This document shows positions 23,500-35,537 of a stretch of 64,000 nucleotides of DNA, piece by piece. The notes under the pieces are model-generated. The model was not told the DNA's origin and did not search any database. It saw only the letters and a list, made by a program, of their open reading frames with translations. Origin of the DNA: Flaccisagitta enflata (Eukaryota > Chaetognatha > Sagittoidea > Aphragmophora); NCBI GenBank assembly GCA_965153355.1, contig OZ231126.1:46810001-46874000 (forward strand), given 5' to 3'. Each line of letters begins with the position of its first letter. Position 1 is the stretch's first letter. The translations under genes were made by a program, and so were the position numbers.

Positions 23500-23610
23500 A
23501 CATGGTCAGCGGTACCCGATGCCCTGCTTGGAGTGATCAAGTGGATTGAGAGGGCAGCGGCCCAAAAGGGCCAATGTCCTGTAGGACACAGGGGTGAATT
23601 TTCAGACATC
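23500..23610 (+). mobile_element. foldback-family terminal module
   Basis: GGTCAGCGGTACCCGATGCC, CTGCTTGGAGTG, GAGAGGGCAGCGGCCCAAAA-GGGCC and CCTGTAGGACACAGGGG match the ends of the element at 18201. Confidence 0.65.
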
Positions 23611-24492
23611 CTTAAGGGGCCTCAGATGACTGGTTTGGTCACTGAAGGTGGCTTTGAGGACTAGAGGGCTGATACGGGGGTGGGAGACAATTAGATGGTT
23701 CTCTATCTCTTAATTCTCAAAAATATGCTCGTGAGTCAATGGGTGTGAAGGGCATAGACTGGTTTGTTAGGGTATACATACTCTGACGTGAAAATCTAAG
23801 TTAAAATAATGCCATAAGTTTTCAAAGTTTGGAATGGTGAGAGTTTTTGTTGTTCTTTGTTAGACTGTTAGGAGCAAAATAAATTCCAATATGATAGTGG
23901 TCCAAAGTGGTCCAGAGATGGACTTGATTGTTGGACTAATAGATCTACTACAGACCAATCAATGCCCCTGAAAAAAAATGACATGCAGGAAGTTTTTTTA
24001 GGTCACTGTAGAGCTGCAATATGCAAATGAAACTGAGAGACCCTTCCCAGTCTTTTGTACTGCTTCAGCTGCATAGTACGTTTAATAAAAGGATGGTAGG
24101 CAAATGAACGGTGCTCCATCTCCTTATTCTTCCTTTATATTCAACTTGCCAGATGGCAATGCTAAAAGGAAGAACTAAGTTAACCTATCACCCTTTCAGG
24201 AGTAACGTAATTATCTAAGGTTTCCAAAGAAATTTTTGTTAAGTTTTTGTTTGGTATTTGTTAGACTGTTAGGAGCAAAATGAATTCCAATATGATAGTG
24301 GTCCAATCATGAAATGACTCTTAAGCGTTGCAGATATCCAGAGATGGACTTGATTTTTAGACTAATGGCCCAATGATCTACGAGAGACCCATCCATGCCT
24401 TAAAAAAAGAACATTCAGGAAGTTTTTTTTCCAGGTCACTATAGAGCTGCAATATGCAAATGAGATTGTCAATGACCCCTCCAAGTCTTTTG

Positions 24493-24609
24493 AGGTCGCC
24501 ACAGCACCTCCTTTATTGGCTGTGTCTGTTGGTTGATCTGTCAGTTTGTCGTTGACAAATTCCTTCAATGATCCACATGGCGCACCTTATTGGCCTATTT
24601 GGCCTTGTT
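24493..24609 (+). mobile_element. hairpin-headed element, family B, with readable insertion site
   Basis: AGGTCGCCACAGCACCT head, TATTGGCTGTGTCTG, GATCCACATGG, GCACCTTATTGGCC and GGCCTTGTT tail. It splits one unit of the surrounding tandem repeat between AGTCTTTTG and TACTG. The uninterrupted sister units supply the empty site, and no target duplication is visible. Confidence 0.8.
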
Positions 24610-24660
24610 TACTGTTTAAGCTGCATAAAAGGTCGGAAAAATAGGTGAAAGACATGGATG

Positions 24661-26029
24661 ATTTTCTATCTGTTCATTCTCATTTGAAACAGAAAAGGTT
24701 GCTTATGAATTAACAGGTATAAAGGGTATTGACAGGTTTGTGAAGATGTCTAAAAGGAAGGGCAAAGATGCTACTGAGACTATTAGGATAGGTTGAAGTG
24801 AGCTTAAGTAATTGATACAAAGTATAACAAATGCAACAATAAGGATGCTTCGCTTTGGGTGATTTTATTTTTACAAATACTTATTACATCACAGTGAATG
24901 AAACTATCAAACCTACACCATAAAAGATATCTTCTTACATGAACAAGATATAGATCAAATCAATAGTCCATGCATTTCAATCAACAGCATATTTGAAGTG
25001 ATGAGAAAAGAAAGTTTGATTAAAAAACATAGACAGAGAGGTTTAATTGCACTCTACAATATGCAAATGAGATTGAATCTGATCCTATGAAAGTCAAAGT
25101 GTTAACTAATCTTGTTCTCCTTGTACAGAAATGGCCTTGATTTAGATTTAACCAAAATTTTAATCAATGGATGCAGAACTCTGTAGGCAGAATCTTTTTG
25201 ATGAAGTGCAATCAAACGTTTTTGTATTGGAAAGCAAGTTATTGGAAACCAAGTTATTGGAAAACTACAGGTCAAGAGGAAGATTAGGTACACCTTAAGA
25301 AAACCCATGAAATCATTTGCATATTGCAGATATTGTCTTTTCCTGATCGAAATCTTCAGCCACGTTTCATATATGAATTTTTTGTATTATATCATCAGTC
25401 TTGACTCTTGATGATGTCCTGTTCCCCAGTATCTTTCTGTTTCATGTCTTGTTCTGGTAGTAAGACAGTCTGTTGACAAATCTTGCTCATTCAAAAGGAA
25501 TGTTTTAGACCTTCCTCTTCAACAATCTGTAACAACATATAGGGTTTTTTTGGGGATAGGAAAAATGGGCTTATCGTTTTTTAAATGTCAAAGGATCAAA
25601 ATTGAAAACAAATTCTCAGTTTCAGTTCAGGCCTAGGTTTTGAGTATTTGAGGGTTGATTTCAGGGGAAGGGTTTAGTCCCCAGAGGAGGAAGGAGGCTG
25701 ATAATGTGTAAAGAGCTCTTTTAGGGTATGACTTTTTTCTTTGGAACGAATTCTACCACTTAGTTTTGATTTTTGATCTTTTTATGGTCAGAAAAAGTCA
25801 CTATCAAGAAATTCTTCGATCAATTTGTAATCTTTGATTACTAACGCAACCTGATTTTTGTGTGTCATAGTGCAGTCGAGAATGAAGTGAAACATAGATG
25901 AGTTATCCTTTGCTATGTTTTGTTAAGAACAAAAAAATGTTTCCTCAACCTCTTCTGTTACGATTTCTATAGCAATCTGTTTTTAATAATTTTTTATATT
26001 ACTAAAATTAATTTTAGCTATCTTCCTAG
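24661..26029. other. intron DNA, no gene recognised
   Basis: AT-rich, with another ATATGCAAATGAGATTG block near 25060 and a short TTATTGGAAA-CCAAG duplication near 25230. No coding evidence. Confidence 0.4.
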
Positions 26030-26112
26030 GCCGTAAGAATTGATTTGGCAGCAGATTCTTCTTAGTTTGACATGAATTTGTGTGAAACAAGAAAAAAAAT
26101 AATTCTTACGGC
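26030..26112. mobile_element. small TIR element, about 83 bp
   Basis: GCCGTAAGAATT at the left and AATTCTTACGGC at the right are perfect inverse complements, with no coding content between. Confidence 0.55.
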
Positions 26113-26305
26113 ATGTTAGGTACCCTGCCGGCCCCCCCTGTTTAGTCCCAGGGGAAGAGTGAGTTAAAGGGGTAGGGATAAGTTAGGAAGGAAGGTTGAT
26201 TTAAGGCTAGAGTTTGGTTGTCAGAATTAACCAGACAGATTGACCCACAGTGTAAGGCATCACCGCTGGTCAGGCACCCGGCGTGTCTTAACTTAAGCAA
26301 TAAGG

Positions 26306-26330
26306 AGAGAGAGAGAGAGAGAGAAGAAAA

Positions 26331-26385
<55 letters not shown>
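26306..26385. repeat. head-to-head (GA)n-(CT)n microsatellite
   Basis: GAGAGA (26306-26325), then AAAAAAG, then CTCTCT to 26385. The two halves are complementary. Confidence 0.95.
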
Positions 26386-27160
26386 AAATCTAAAGCTCAT
26401 TTGCATATTGCTGCATTTCAATTCAATCAACAGCTTACATCTATTTATTTGTAACTTACATTGTTTCTGAAATGAGTTAACCATGCAACAATAAAACTAT
26501 CTATATACAAAGCCAAATCTTGTTTGTTTGTTCAATACTAGTTTTTATTTGTTTCCAGTGAAAATGTGATCAACTGGGTTCAGCATGATGGTTTTCCTTA
26601 CCATCTTACTATTAATAGAAATCGGAAAATTTTATGCGTTTCTCATACCAGACCTCAAAAGGCTTTTAGGTCATGTCTCTATTTCACTCTCACATTTAAT
26701 TTGCATAGTGTTGTCAGTGCTCAATAGTTTTGCATACAGCACCTAGTGCATCTACTCCACTTTTGAAATAATGAAAATTGAAAAAAAGGATATACTAAAC
26801 ATTTCTAAGACAAGATCAAAAGACTCTATAAATTCAGTATGAAGATGGCCAATTTTCAGCATGATAACATTTTTTTGCTAGCCCAAGGCTTAACATTCAA
26901 GCAATATAATTTGTATAATCTTCCCAGTGTTTATGGTTGGATCACCTTTTTCTTCACTTTAGTGTGTAAAAAGTCTTGTCTTGAATTAAAGAATATAAAA
27001 TGTAAGAATGAATTCATGAATGATTATCCTAAACATGTTGCTTTGGTTTAACTCGACAAAACTTAGCAAAAGTTAGCCTGTGTCTTTTGTAGAAAAAAAA
27101 TCGCCAAAAGTAAAATTAAGCAATTATCCCATCATTTTTTGTGTATCAGACTATTGCCAA
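26386..27160. other. intron DNA, no gene recognised
   Basis: AT-rich; a TTTGCATATTGCTGC box near 26400 repeats the motif of the 23-24 kb array in inverse. Confidence 0.4.
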
Positions 27161-27164
27161 ACTG

Positions 27165-27240
27165 AAACGGTCAGAATTGAACCTGTGACCTTAGAATCTG
27201 GAGCAGAGCATCTTTACCACTGCACCAATTTGGGATGGAT
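27165..27240 (-). tRNA. tRNA-like sequence, tRNA pseudogene or SINE head
   Basis: On the minus strand TTGGTGCAGTGGTAAAGATG carries an A-box-like motif and GGTTCAATTC (27183-27174) a B-box-like motif, about 35 bp apart as in tRNA genes. I cannot fold a convincing acceptor stem or assign an anticodon, so a functional tRNA is unlikely. Confidence 0.35.
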
Positions 27241-27720
27241 ACATTTACAAGTGGTCAAGAATTCTAATTTCTCAAGAAACAAGTTGTTCATTTGTCAGAA
27301 TATCAATTTTGAGGGGGAAAGTGCTATAAAAAGGACATGTGGCAGGTCTCGGGTGGATCTTAAAAAATTTAAAAAGATTAGACAAAAGAACAAATTTTCA
27401 ATATTTTTCAACATTTTTCAAAATCAAAATAAACAATAAAACAAACTGTTTTCCTCATGAAAAACTGAACGTGATCCTTCCTGGGACTCATCTTGAGCAA
27501 TAAACATCAAAAGAATAATCTCAAATATTCTTCTTGACAGAGTTTTTGACCTTCAAAAATTTGGTTAACTTTGTTTGTTTGTTTACATACCTAAACATAC
27601 TCGGAGAGTCATGAAAATCTCCACAAATGGTCATTGGACCTTCCTCTTTCCAACAAAAAAAACCGCGACTCTGTAGCTATCCTGGTTCAGCCTACAATTT
27701 TTTTTTGGCCAGACGTTAGC
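27241..27720. other. intron DNA, no gene recognised
   Basis: AT-rich; no motif of note. Confidence 0.35.
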
Positions 27721-29910
27721 TTCCCGGTTTTTGTGGATCGCCAGATCCACTTAGTCCTGGGGAAGTTTTCTTTTTTCTTTTTTTTTTTGTTATTATTTTT
27801 TTTCTTTTTTTATTTTGCGTGCTCACCTTTTTTTTTTTTTGTATCTTCTTTATCTGTATTTTTTCATGTCATGATTGAGTGCTCACCTTAGTCTTTTGTT
27901 TGTGTTTTTTTTTCCTCAAGATGTCTCCACCTATCTCTTTATCAGTCTTTTGTTTTTGCATCCTCATCATCTATCATATTCTGTAGTTTTGTTTTTTTCA
28001 TTTTTTTGCGTGCTCACCTTTACTTTTTCTTCTATCTTTTTTGTTCTGTATTTTTTTTCATCTCATGATTGTGTGCTCACCTTAGTCTTTTGTTTGTGTT
28101 AGTCTTTTTTTTTTATTATTATTATTTTGCGTGCTCACCTTTTCGTTTTTTTCTATCTTCTTTATTCTGTATTTTTTTCTTCTCAAGATTGTGTGCTCAC
28201 CTTAGTCTTTTGTTTCTGTCAGTCTTTTTTTTATTATTTTGTGTGCTCACCTTTTCTTTTTTTTTCTATCTTCTTTATTCTGTAATTTTTTTTCATCTCA
28301 AAATTGTGTGCTCACCTTAGTCTTTTGTTTCTGTTAGTCTTTTTTTTATTATTTTGCGTGCTCACCTTTTTGTTTTCTTCTATCTTTTTTCTTCTGTATT
28401 TTTTTTTCATCTCAAAATTGTGTGCTCACCTTAGTCTTTTGTTTCTGTTAGTCTTTTTTTTATTATTTTGCGTGCTCACCTTTTTGTTTTCTTCTATCTT
28501 TTTTCTTCTGTATTTTTTTTCATCTCAAGATTGTGTGCTCACCTTAGTCTTTTGTTTCTGTTAGTCTTTTTTTCATTATTTGGTGTGCTCACCTTTTTGT
28601 TTTCTTCTATCTTGTTTATTGTGGATCGCCAGATCCACTTAGTCCTGGGAAAGTTTTTCTTTTCTTTTTTTTTTATCTTTATTTTTTGTATGCGTGCTCA
28701 CCTTTTCTTTTTTTTTTCCATCTCCTTCATTTTTTTTTTTTTTCATCTCATGATTGTGTGCTCACCTTAGTCTTTTTTTTGTGTTATTTTTTTCTCTCAA
28801 GATGTCTCCATATATACCTTAGTCTTTTGTTTGTGTTAGTTTTTTTCTTTTTATTATTTTGCGTGCTCACCTTTTCGTTTTCTTCTGTCTTCTTTATTCT
28901 GTATTTTTTTTTTCATCTCAAGATGTGTGCTCACCTTAGTCTTTTGTTTATGTTATTTTTTCTCTCAAGATGTCTCCATATATACCTTAGTCTTTTGTTT
29001 GTGTTAGTTTTTTTCTTTTTATTATTTTGCGTGCTCACCTTTTTGTTTTCTTCTATCTTCTTTATTCTGTATTTTTTTTTCATCTCAAGATTGTGTGCTC
29101 ACCTCAGTCTTTTGTATGTGGATTGCTAGATCCACTTAGTCCTGGGAAATTTTTCTTTTTATTTTTTTGCGTGCTCACCTTTTCTTTTTCTTCTATCTTA
29201 TTTATTCTGTATTTTTTTTTTCATCTCATGATTGTGTGCTCACCTTAGTCTTTTGTTTGTGTTAGTTTTTTTTTTCATTATTTTGCGTGCTCACCTTTCT
29301 TTTTCTTTTCTTCTTTATTCTGTTTTTTTTTCATCTCAAGATTGCGTGCTCACTTTAGTCTTCTGTTTTTGTTATTTTTCTTCTCTCAGGATGTCTCCAT
29401 ATATCTCTTTGTAAATCTTTTGTTTTTGCATTCTCACCTATTTTGCGTGCTCACCTTTTTGTTTTCTTCTATCTTCTTTATTATGTATTTTTTTTTTTAT
29501 CTCATGATTGTGTGCTCACCTTAGTCTTTTGTTTGTTTTATCTTTTCTCTCTCAAGATGTCTCTACTTATCTTTATGTAAATCTTTTGTTTTTTCAACCT
29601 CATCATTAAACATATTCTATAATTTTCTTTACCCCAAAAATGTGTCCTCACCTTAGTCTTTTGTCTGTGTTATTTTTTTCTCAAGATGTCTCCACTTACC
29701 TCTATATAAATCTTTTGTTTCACCTATATCATTCATTCATTTTATTTTCATCCCCAGAATATGTCCTCACCTTGAGTCTTTTATTTGTGTTATCTTTTTA
29801 CTCTCAAGATGTCTCCACCTATCTCTATGTAAATCTTTTGTTTTTCTCATCCTCATCATCTATGATATTCTGTTATTTTGGATCGCCAGATCTACTTAGT
29901 CCCATGCATC
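27721..29910. repeat. 2.2-kb tandem array with GTGCTCACCTTAGTCTTTTG units
   Basis: At least twenty GTGCTCACC boxes. They alternate between GCGTGCTCACCTTTTTGTTT and GTGTGCTCACCTTAGTC contexts, separated by T-rich stretches with TTCTATCTTCTTTATTCTGT. The palindrome GTGGATCGCCAGATCCAC with TTAGTCCTGG occurs at about 27733, 28621, 29118 and, decayed, 29879. Reading frames through it are artefacts. Confidence 0.92.
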
Positions 29911-30014
29911 ATTTTTGCAATTTTTTTCTATCTCAAAAATGTTCTCACCTTAGTCGTTTGTTTAAGTTACTCTTATGTTATCCAATTTTGTTTTTTCCCA
30001 ATGCTTGATTTTTT

Positions 30015-30217
30015 AGTCGCGTGCACGCGACTCTACAACTCGCTTTGTCCATCGGTCGGTCGGTTGGTCAGTCGGGCGGTTGGTCGGTCACGTTTTACTT
30101 TTTTTCATGATTTTATTTTTTTTTACCTCACTGCTCCTGCCCAAATGGTCTAGTTACCTCAAATATGGCCCCTGCCCACCCGCACGCGACTTTGGTAGCC
30201 GTGTATCCGGCCTTGTT
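30015..30217 (+). mobile_element. hairpin-headed element, family A, complete copy
   Basis: AGTCGCGTGCACGCGACT head, CTCTACAACTCGCTTTGTCC, GGTCGGTCGG stretch, CACTGCTCCTGCCC, GGCCCCTGCCCACCCGCACG and GTGTATCCGGCCTTGTT tail. A good reference copy of about 203 bp. Confidence 0.85.
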
Positions 30218-30248
30218 TTTAAACCAAGGATGTGTACTCACCTTTTGC

Positions 30249-30252
<4 letters not shown>

Positions 30253-30339
<87 letters not shown>

Positions 30340-30512
30340 AGAGAGAGAAGAGAGAGAGAGAGAGGAGAGAGAGGGAGAGGGAGGGAGAGAGAGGGAGAGA
30401 GGGAGAGAGGAGAGGGAGAGGGAGAGATGGAGAGAGAGGGGTGGAGAGGGAGGGAAAGAGAGGGGTAGAGAGGGAGAGGGAGGGAAAGAGGAAGAGAGAG
30501 AGATAGAGAGAG
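30253..30512. repeat. (GA)n grading into GGGAGA-rich tract
   Basis: Pure GA to about 30332, then AGAGAGGGAGAGG-type purine repeats. Confidence 0.95.
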
Positions 30513-30679
30513 AACATTTCAGCTATCAAATACCATGAAACTTGAAATTTTGGCAATTCACTTATAGTTGGGATTTTTTTTATCTAAATTTTTTTTTTAG
30601 ATTTTTTTTTATTTTAATGCACATTATAATAATAGTTAAAAAGTTGTAAGTTGAAAAAATCACAAATGAAAAGTGAAAA

Positions 30680-30990
30680 GAAAAAAAAAAAGTCAAAAAA
30701 GTCAAAAAATCAAAAAATCAAAAAGCGAAAAGATGAAATAATAAAAAAAATGAAAAAGTGACAAAGTAAAAAAATTTAAAAAAAAAAAATGAAAAGTCAA
30801 AAAAATCAAAAAGTTAAAAAGTTAAAACTTGAAAATTTAAAAAGTTAAAAAGTGAAAAAATGAAGAAATGAAAAAATGAACACAAATGAAAAAATAAAAA
30901 ATGAAAAAATGAAAAAAATGAAAAAATGAAAAAATGAAAAAATGAAAAAATGAAAAATTAAAAAATAAAAAGAAATAAAAAAACCATCGC
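30680..30990. repeat. A-rich (AAAAAGTGA / GAAAAAAT) tract
   Basis: Degenerate short units with AAAAAATGA and AAAGTCAAAA. Low complexity. Confidence 0.85.
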
Positions 30991-31154
30991 GATCCACAGT
31001 ATTGGCGACAGCCACTGGTTTTTCTTTTTTTTTGTTTTTTTTTTTTTTTTTTTTTTTGATAAGTGACAGAGACATATTGAAATTCTGTTCCCTCAGTAAT
31101 GTCGATTTTAGTGTCTCGATTATCAACACACAACAAACGATATCCCAAGCGAGA

Positions 31155-31206
<52 letters not shown>
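31155..31206. repeat. (GA)n microsatellite
   Basis: GA tract that begins the first copy of the 1.4-kb duplication. Confidence 0.95.
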
Positions 31207-31208
<2 letters not shown>

Positions 31209-31836
31209 ATCCTCAGCATCAAAAAGAGACGAAAAGGGAGTCGGGACGGACCTACGAACGGACGGAAAAACATAAACTTCTCTCAGCCAGAAATGAGTCG
31301 CAAACCATGGTCAAAGGGTGCAACCTGTCCTTAATGGAGGGACGGGCGGGTGGACCGACCAACCAACAAACATACCGATGGATACATATTCTTGAGGGGT
31401 TGGTGCATCTTTACACCCATCTATATACCCAGCTATACACCCATCTATACATCCAGCTCATTTCAAACGTGAATGACAAATTTGTTTTTTTTATGTTTTG
31501 CCCCCTTCAATGTTTTAGTGCGACTTTTTTATGACAATACTGCAATGGAAAATAAGAAACGACGCGAGAGTTTCACATTTATTGCCTGCCTCCTGTTTTA
31601 GTTTACACTTTACAACTTTGAAGCGAGGTTATGTGACGTTTGAAAATCGGCCCGAGGGTGTAATTTGCGAAGACCTTTTTTAGAACTCACAAGGAAAAGG
31701 AGGAGGAGGGAAGAAAAATGTATGGAGAGGAGGAAGGAAGGCAGGAAGGAAAATAGGTGACCTATAAACATCAAGGCCGTCGCAAAATGTACAGGACTGC
31801 ACTCAGAAAGCTTGGTTCGAAGCAGTTGTAGATGTG

Positions 31837-32043
31837 AACAAGGCCGGATACACGGCTACCCCAGTCGCGTGCGGGTGGGCAGGGGCCATAATTGAGGTCA
31901 GTGGAACATTTGGGCAGGAGCAGTAAGGCCAGAACCACCATTACCGCCGAAAAAGTAAAGTGTGACGGACCGACGGACGGACGGACCAACGGACCGACGG
32001 ATGGACCGACAAAGCGGGGTGTAGAGTCGCGTAGCACGCGACT
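31837..32043 (-). mobile_element. hairpin-headed element, family A
   Basis: AACAAGGCCGGATACACGGC to AGTCGCGTAGCACGCGACT, part of duplication copy 1. Confidence 0.85.
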
Positions 32044-32231
32044 AAAAACAAGGTTACTTTTCCTTTCAATCATGGACATCATGACATGTCCACCAACCTT
32101 CGAAACAACCGACCAAAAGCGTTTTCGCATGACTAGAAAAAAAGTCGCTCCGAGCAAGGCCAGGTTTTCTGATGTATTTGTGATGGCATAAAAACTCGAG
32201 ATGAGCAACTCAAAAGTGCGTAAGTCATGTC

Positions 32232-32500
<269 letters not shown>

Positions 32501-33232
32501 GCACAGATGGACAGCCAATGAGAGACAGACAGAGAGAGAGAAACAGAGACAGAGAGAGAGACAGAGACAGACAGACAGACAGACGGAGACAGGCAGAGAA
32601 AGACCATCCTCAGCATCAAAAAGAGACGAAAAGGGAGTCGGGACGAACCTACGAACAGACGGAAAAACATAAACTTCTCTCAGCCAGAAATGAGTCGCAA
32701 ACCATGGTCAAAGGGTGCAACCTGTCCTTAATGGAGGGACGGGCGGGTGGACCGACCAACCAACAAACATACCGATGGATACATATTCTTGAGGGGTTGG
32801 TGCATCTTTACACCAATCTATATACCCAGCTATACACCCATCTATACATCCAGCTCATTTCAAGCGTGAATGACAAATTTGTTTTTTTATATTTTGCCCC
32901 CTTCAATGTTTTAGTGCGACTTTTTTATGACAATACTGCAATGGAAAATAAGAAACGACGCGAGAGTTTCACATTTATTGCCTGCCTCCTGTTTTAGTTT
33001 ACACTTTACAACTTTGAAGCGAGGTTGTGTGACGTTTGAAATCCGGCCCGTGGGTGTAATTGGCGAAGACCTTTTTTAGAACTCACAAGGAAAAGAAGGA
33101 GGAGGGAAAAAAAATGTATGGAGAGGAGGAAGGAAGGCAGGAAGGAAAATAAGTGACCTATGAACATCAACGCCGTCGCAAAATTTACACGACTGCACTC
33201 AGAAAGCTTGGTTCGAAGCAGTTGTAGATGTG

Positions 33233-33455
33233 AACAAGGCCGGATACACGGCTACCCGTATTGCGTGCGTGCGGGTGGGCAGGGGCCATAATTGAGGTCA
33301 GTGGAACATTTAGGCAGGAGCAGTAAGGCCAGAACCACCATTACCGCCAAAAAAGTAAAGTGTGACGGACCGATGGACGGACGGACGGACGAACCAACAG
33401 ACGGACCGACGGATGGACCAACAAAGCAGGGTGTAGAGTCGCGTAACATGCGACT
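33233..33455 (-). mobile_element. hairpin-headed element, family A (duplicated copy)
   Basis: Second copy of the element at 31837, carried by the 1.4-kb duplication. The hairpin has decayed to AGTCGCGTAACATGCGACT. Confidence 0.85.
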
Positions 33456-33644
33456 TAAAAAAAAAGGTTACTTTTCCTTTCAATCATGGACATCATGACA
33501 TGTCCACCAACCTTCGAAACAACCGACCAAAAGCGTTTTCGCATGACTAGAAAAAAAGTCGCTCCGAGCAAGGCCAGGTTTTCTGATGTATTTTTGATGG
33601 CATAAAAACTCGAGATGAGCAACTCAAAAGTGCGTAAGTCACCC

Positions 33645-33759
<115 letters not shown>

Positions 33760-33942
33760 GCACAGATGGACAGCCAATGAGGCTCTGCAAAGTCAAGCGA
33801 AAATTCTGTGATGATCAGTTTACTCGTTCATAGCACATCCGTCAATTTCATCAACGCCCACTCACTCACTGGGGTCGATGGGTCATATCACACCCGGATT
33901 TGAGCACCATAGAACCGTCAACATTCAATGATAATGTCACCG

Positions 33943-34615
33943 CCATATGGACATTAGCTCGTACCTAAATGACGGAAAGTGATAAATTTGGCATTCCACA
34001 TGCACTTTATGCTGTGGGGCTGTCTTGGGCTCCTGTTAAGATCAGTTTTGCCACTCAAATCCTTCTTTAAGCTTTCCGCGTCTTACCCTTGGTAAAACCT
34101 ACCTCTATGGGGAACCAAAAATTTCAAAGTGCTTAAATCTCTGTTTTGACTGCAGATTTGAAATCTGCAGAAAAAACTGTTTATTGAAAGTGCTTTCCTT
34201 TTTTCAATATTCCAAATAGAAGGTGCTCAAAATAAGCGTCGAAGTTTGCAAAACTTACCTTTCTCTTTTATTTCTTTGTAAAATCGCCAAACTTACCTTT
34301 TTTTCATATCTTTAAAATGAATTTTGACTATGATCCCGAAGGAATTTTGAAAAAAGAAGAGCACTTTCAATTATCAGTTTTTCATGCAGATTTCAAATAT
34401 GCAGTCAAAAATGGGATTTTAGTAACTTGAATTTTTTTTTTTCCTATAGGCTAAAGGAAATTTCAAGGTAAGGTGCGGCCAGTAAGATGCAAAATTTTCA
34501 AACTTAAATTGATGTCATTAGAAGCCCAAGACAGCTCCACAACAAGAACTACTTGTGGAATTCTGATTTTATTGTTTATTGTCATTTCGGTACAAGCTAA
34601 TGGACATCCAATATG
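33943..34615. mobile_element. 673-bp element with very long inverted arms
   Basis: The left arm has GGACATTAGCTCGTACC, TGTGGGGCTGTCTTGGGCT, GACTGCAGATTTGAAATCTG and AAAGTGCTTTC. The right arm carries the inverse of each in reverse order (TAATGGACATCC, AGCCCAAGACAGCTCC, CAGATTTCAAATATGCAGTC, GCACTTTC). Divergence is moderate, and the middle, near 34285, has repeated AAACTTACCTTT. Confidence 0.8.
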
Positions 34616-34789
34616 AAATAGGAAAAGAGCAACGGAAAGTTGCGAATATTGGCAACACGTTGAAGTGAGGTATTGTAGTAAAAAATGTCACCAACTATAA
34701 AAAGCCGACGGGCAACCGAGTGACAGACGGTCGGACTGAAGAAAAGACAGACAGACAGACAGTTACAAAGACAGATATAAAATGCTAGT

Positions 34790-34844
<55 letters not shown>

Positions 34845-34849
34845 CTAGT

Positions 34850-34904
<55 letters not shown>

Positions 34905-34905
34905 T

Positions 34906-34950
<45 letters not shown>

Positions 34951-34959
34951 GGATAGACG

Positions 34960-35033
<74 letters not shown>

Positions 35034-35068
35034 CAGAAAGACAGACATACAGACAGATAGACAGACAG
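34790..35068. repeat. (GATA)n then (GACA)n microsatellite
   Basis: About 240 bp of GATA with few interruptions, followed by CAGA units. Confidence 0.98.
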
Positions 35069-35537
35069 ACAATCACTTAGTTAGAAAAAATGCAGACTCA
35101 GAGAAAAGGGGTAGAGTAGGGTAGGGTAGAGTCTACCCCGTAGACAGACAGAAACGGAGAGGGGGAAAACATTTATAAAGAAAAGAATTGTATGAGGACT
35201 TCTCAACAAAGTGACAAATACCAACACTGACATCGGGTACAGAGAAAAATAGATAGAAAGGACAGTTTACTACTCAAAGGACTAAATGTCAGTTTCATTT
35301 ACATGTCGTTGGTACCTACTGCACAAAACAGCGCCAAAATGCTCTCAATACTCGTGATAGTGGCTTGAAATTAAACGGATACATTTGATTTGTGAACGAT
35401 TACTCATCTGCTATACCCAAACGGAAAAATATGTGAGAGGGCCTGTTGTGTTGAGCCCTCGCTGACTAGTTACTAAGGCCTAAGCGCCTCACTCCCAGGT
35501 TTCCTATTGAGCTAAACTAATTTGGCAAACATCCATT
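35069..35537. other. intron DNA with fragment of a dispersed repeat
   Basis: GAGCCCTCGCTGACTAGTTA (35453 onward) matches the tandem unit at 39.8-40.8 kb. No gene is recognised. Confidence 0.45.

Larger units (their letters stand above)
22960..24660. repeat. degenerate tandem array, units of about 430-620 bp
   Basis: Four copies of GGTCACTGTAGAGCTGCAAT-ATGCAAATGAGATTGACA followed by a TACTGTTTTAGCTGCAT-type block start near 22966, 23394, 24003 and 24434. Between them runs a shared GTTAGACCGCAAGGAGCAAA and GATCTACTAAAGACCAA segment. The last copy is interrupted by a family B element. Confidence 0.75.

Noticed and set aside
27634-29524. Series of Phe/Leu/Ser-rich open frames containing CVLTFSFSS repeats
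   Set aside because: They follow the tandem array with GTGCTCACC units; unit length is not a multiple of three, and all apparent peptides are shadows of the repeat.
27721-29910. CRISPR array
   Set aside because: The repeats are degenerate, T-rich and without unique spacers of uniform size, and the host is clearly a eukaryote.
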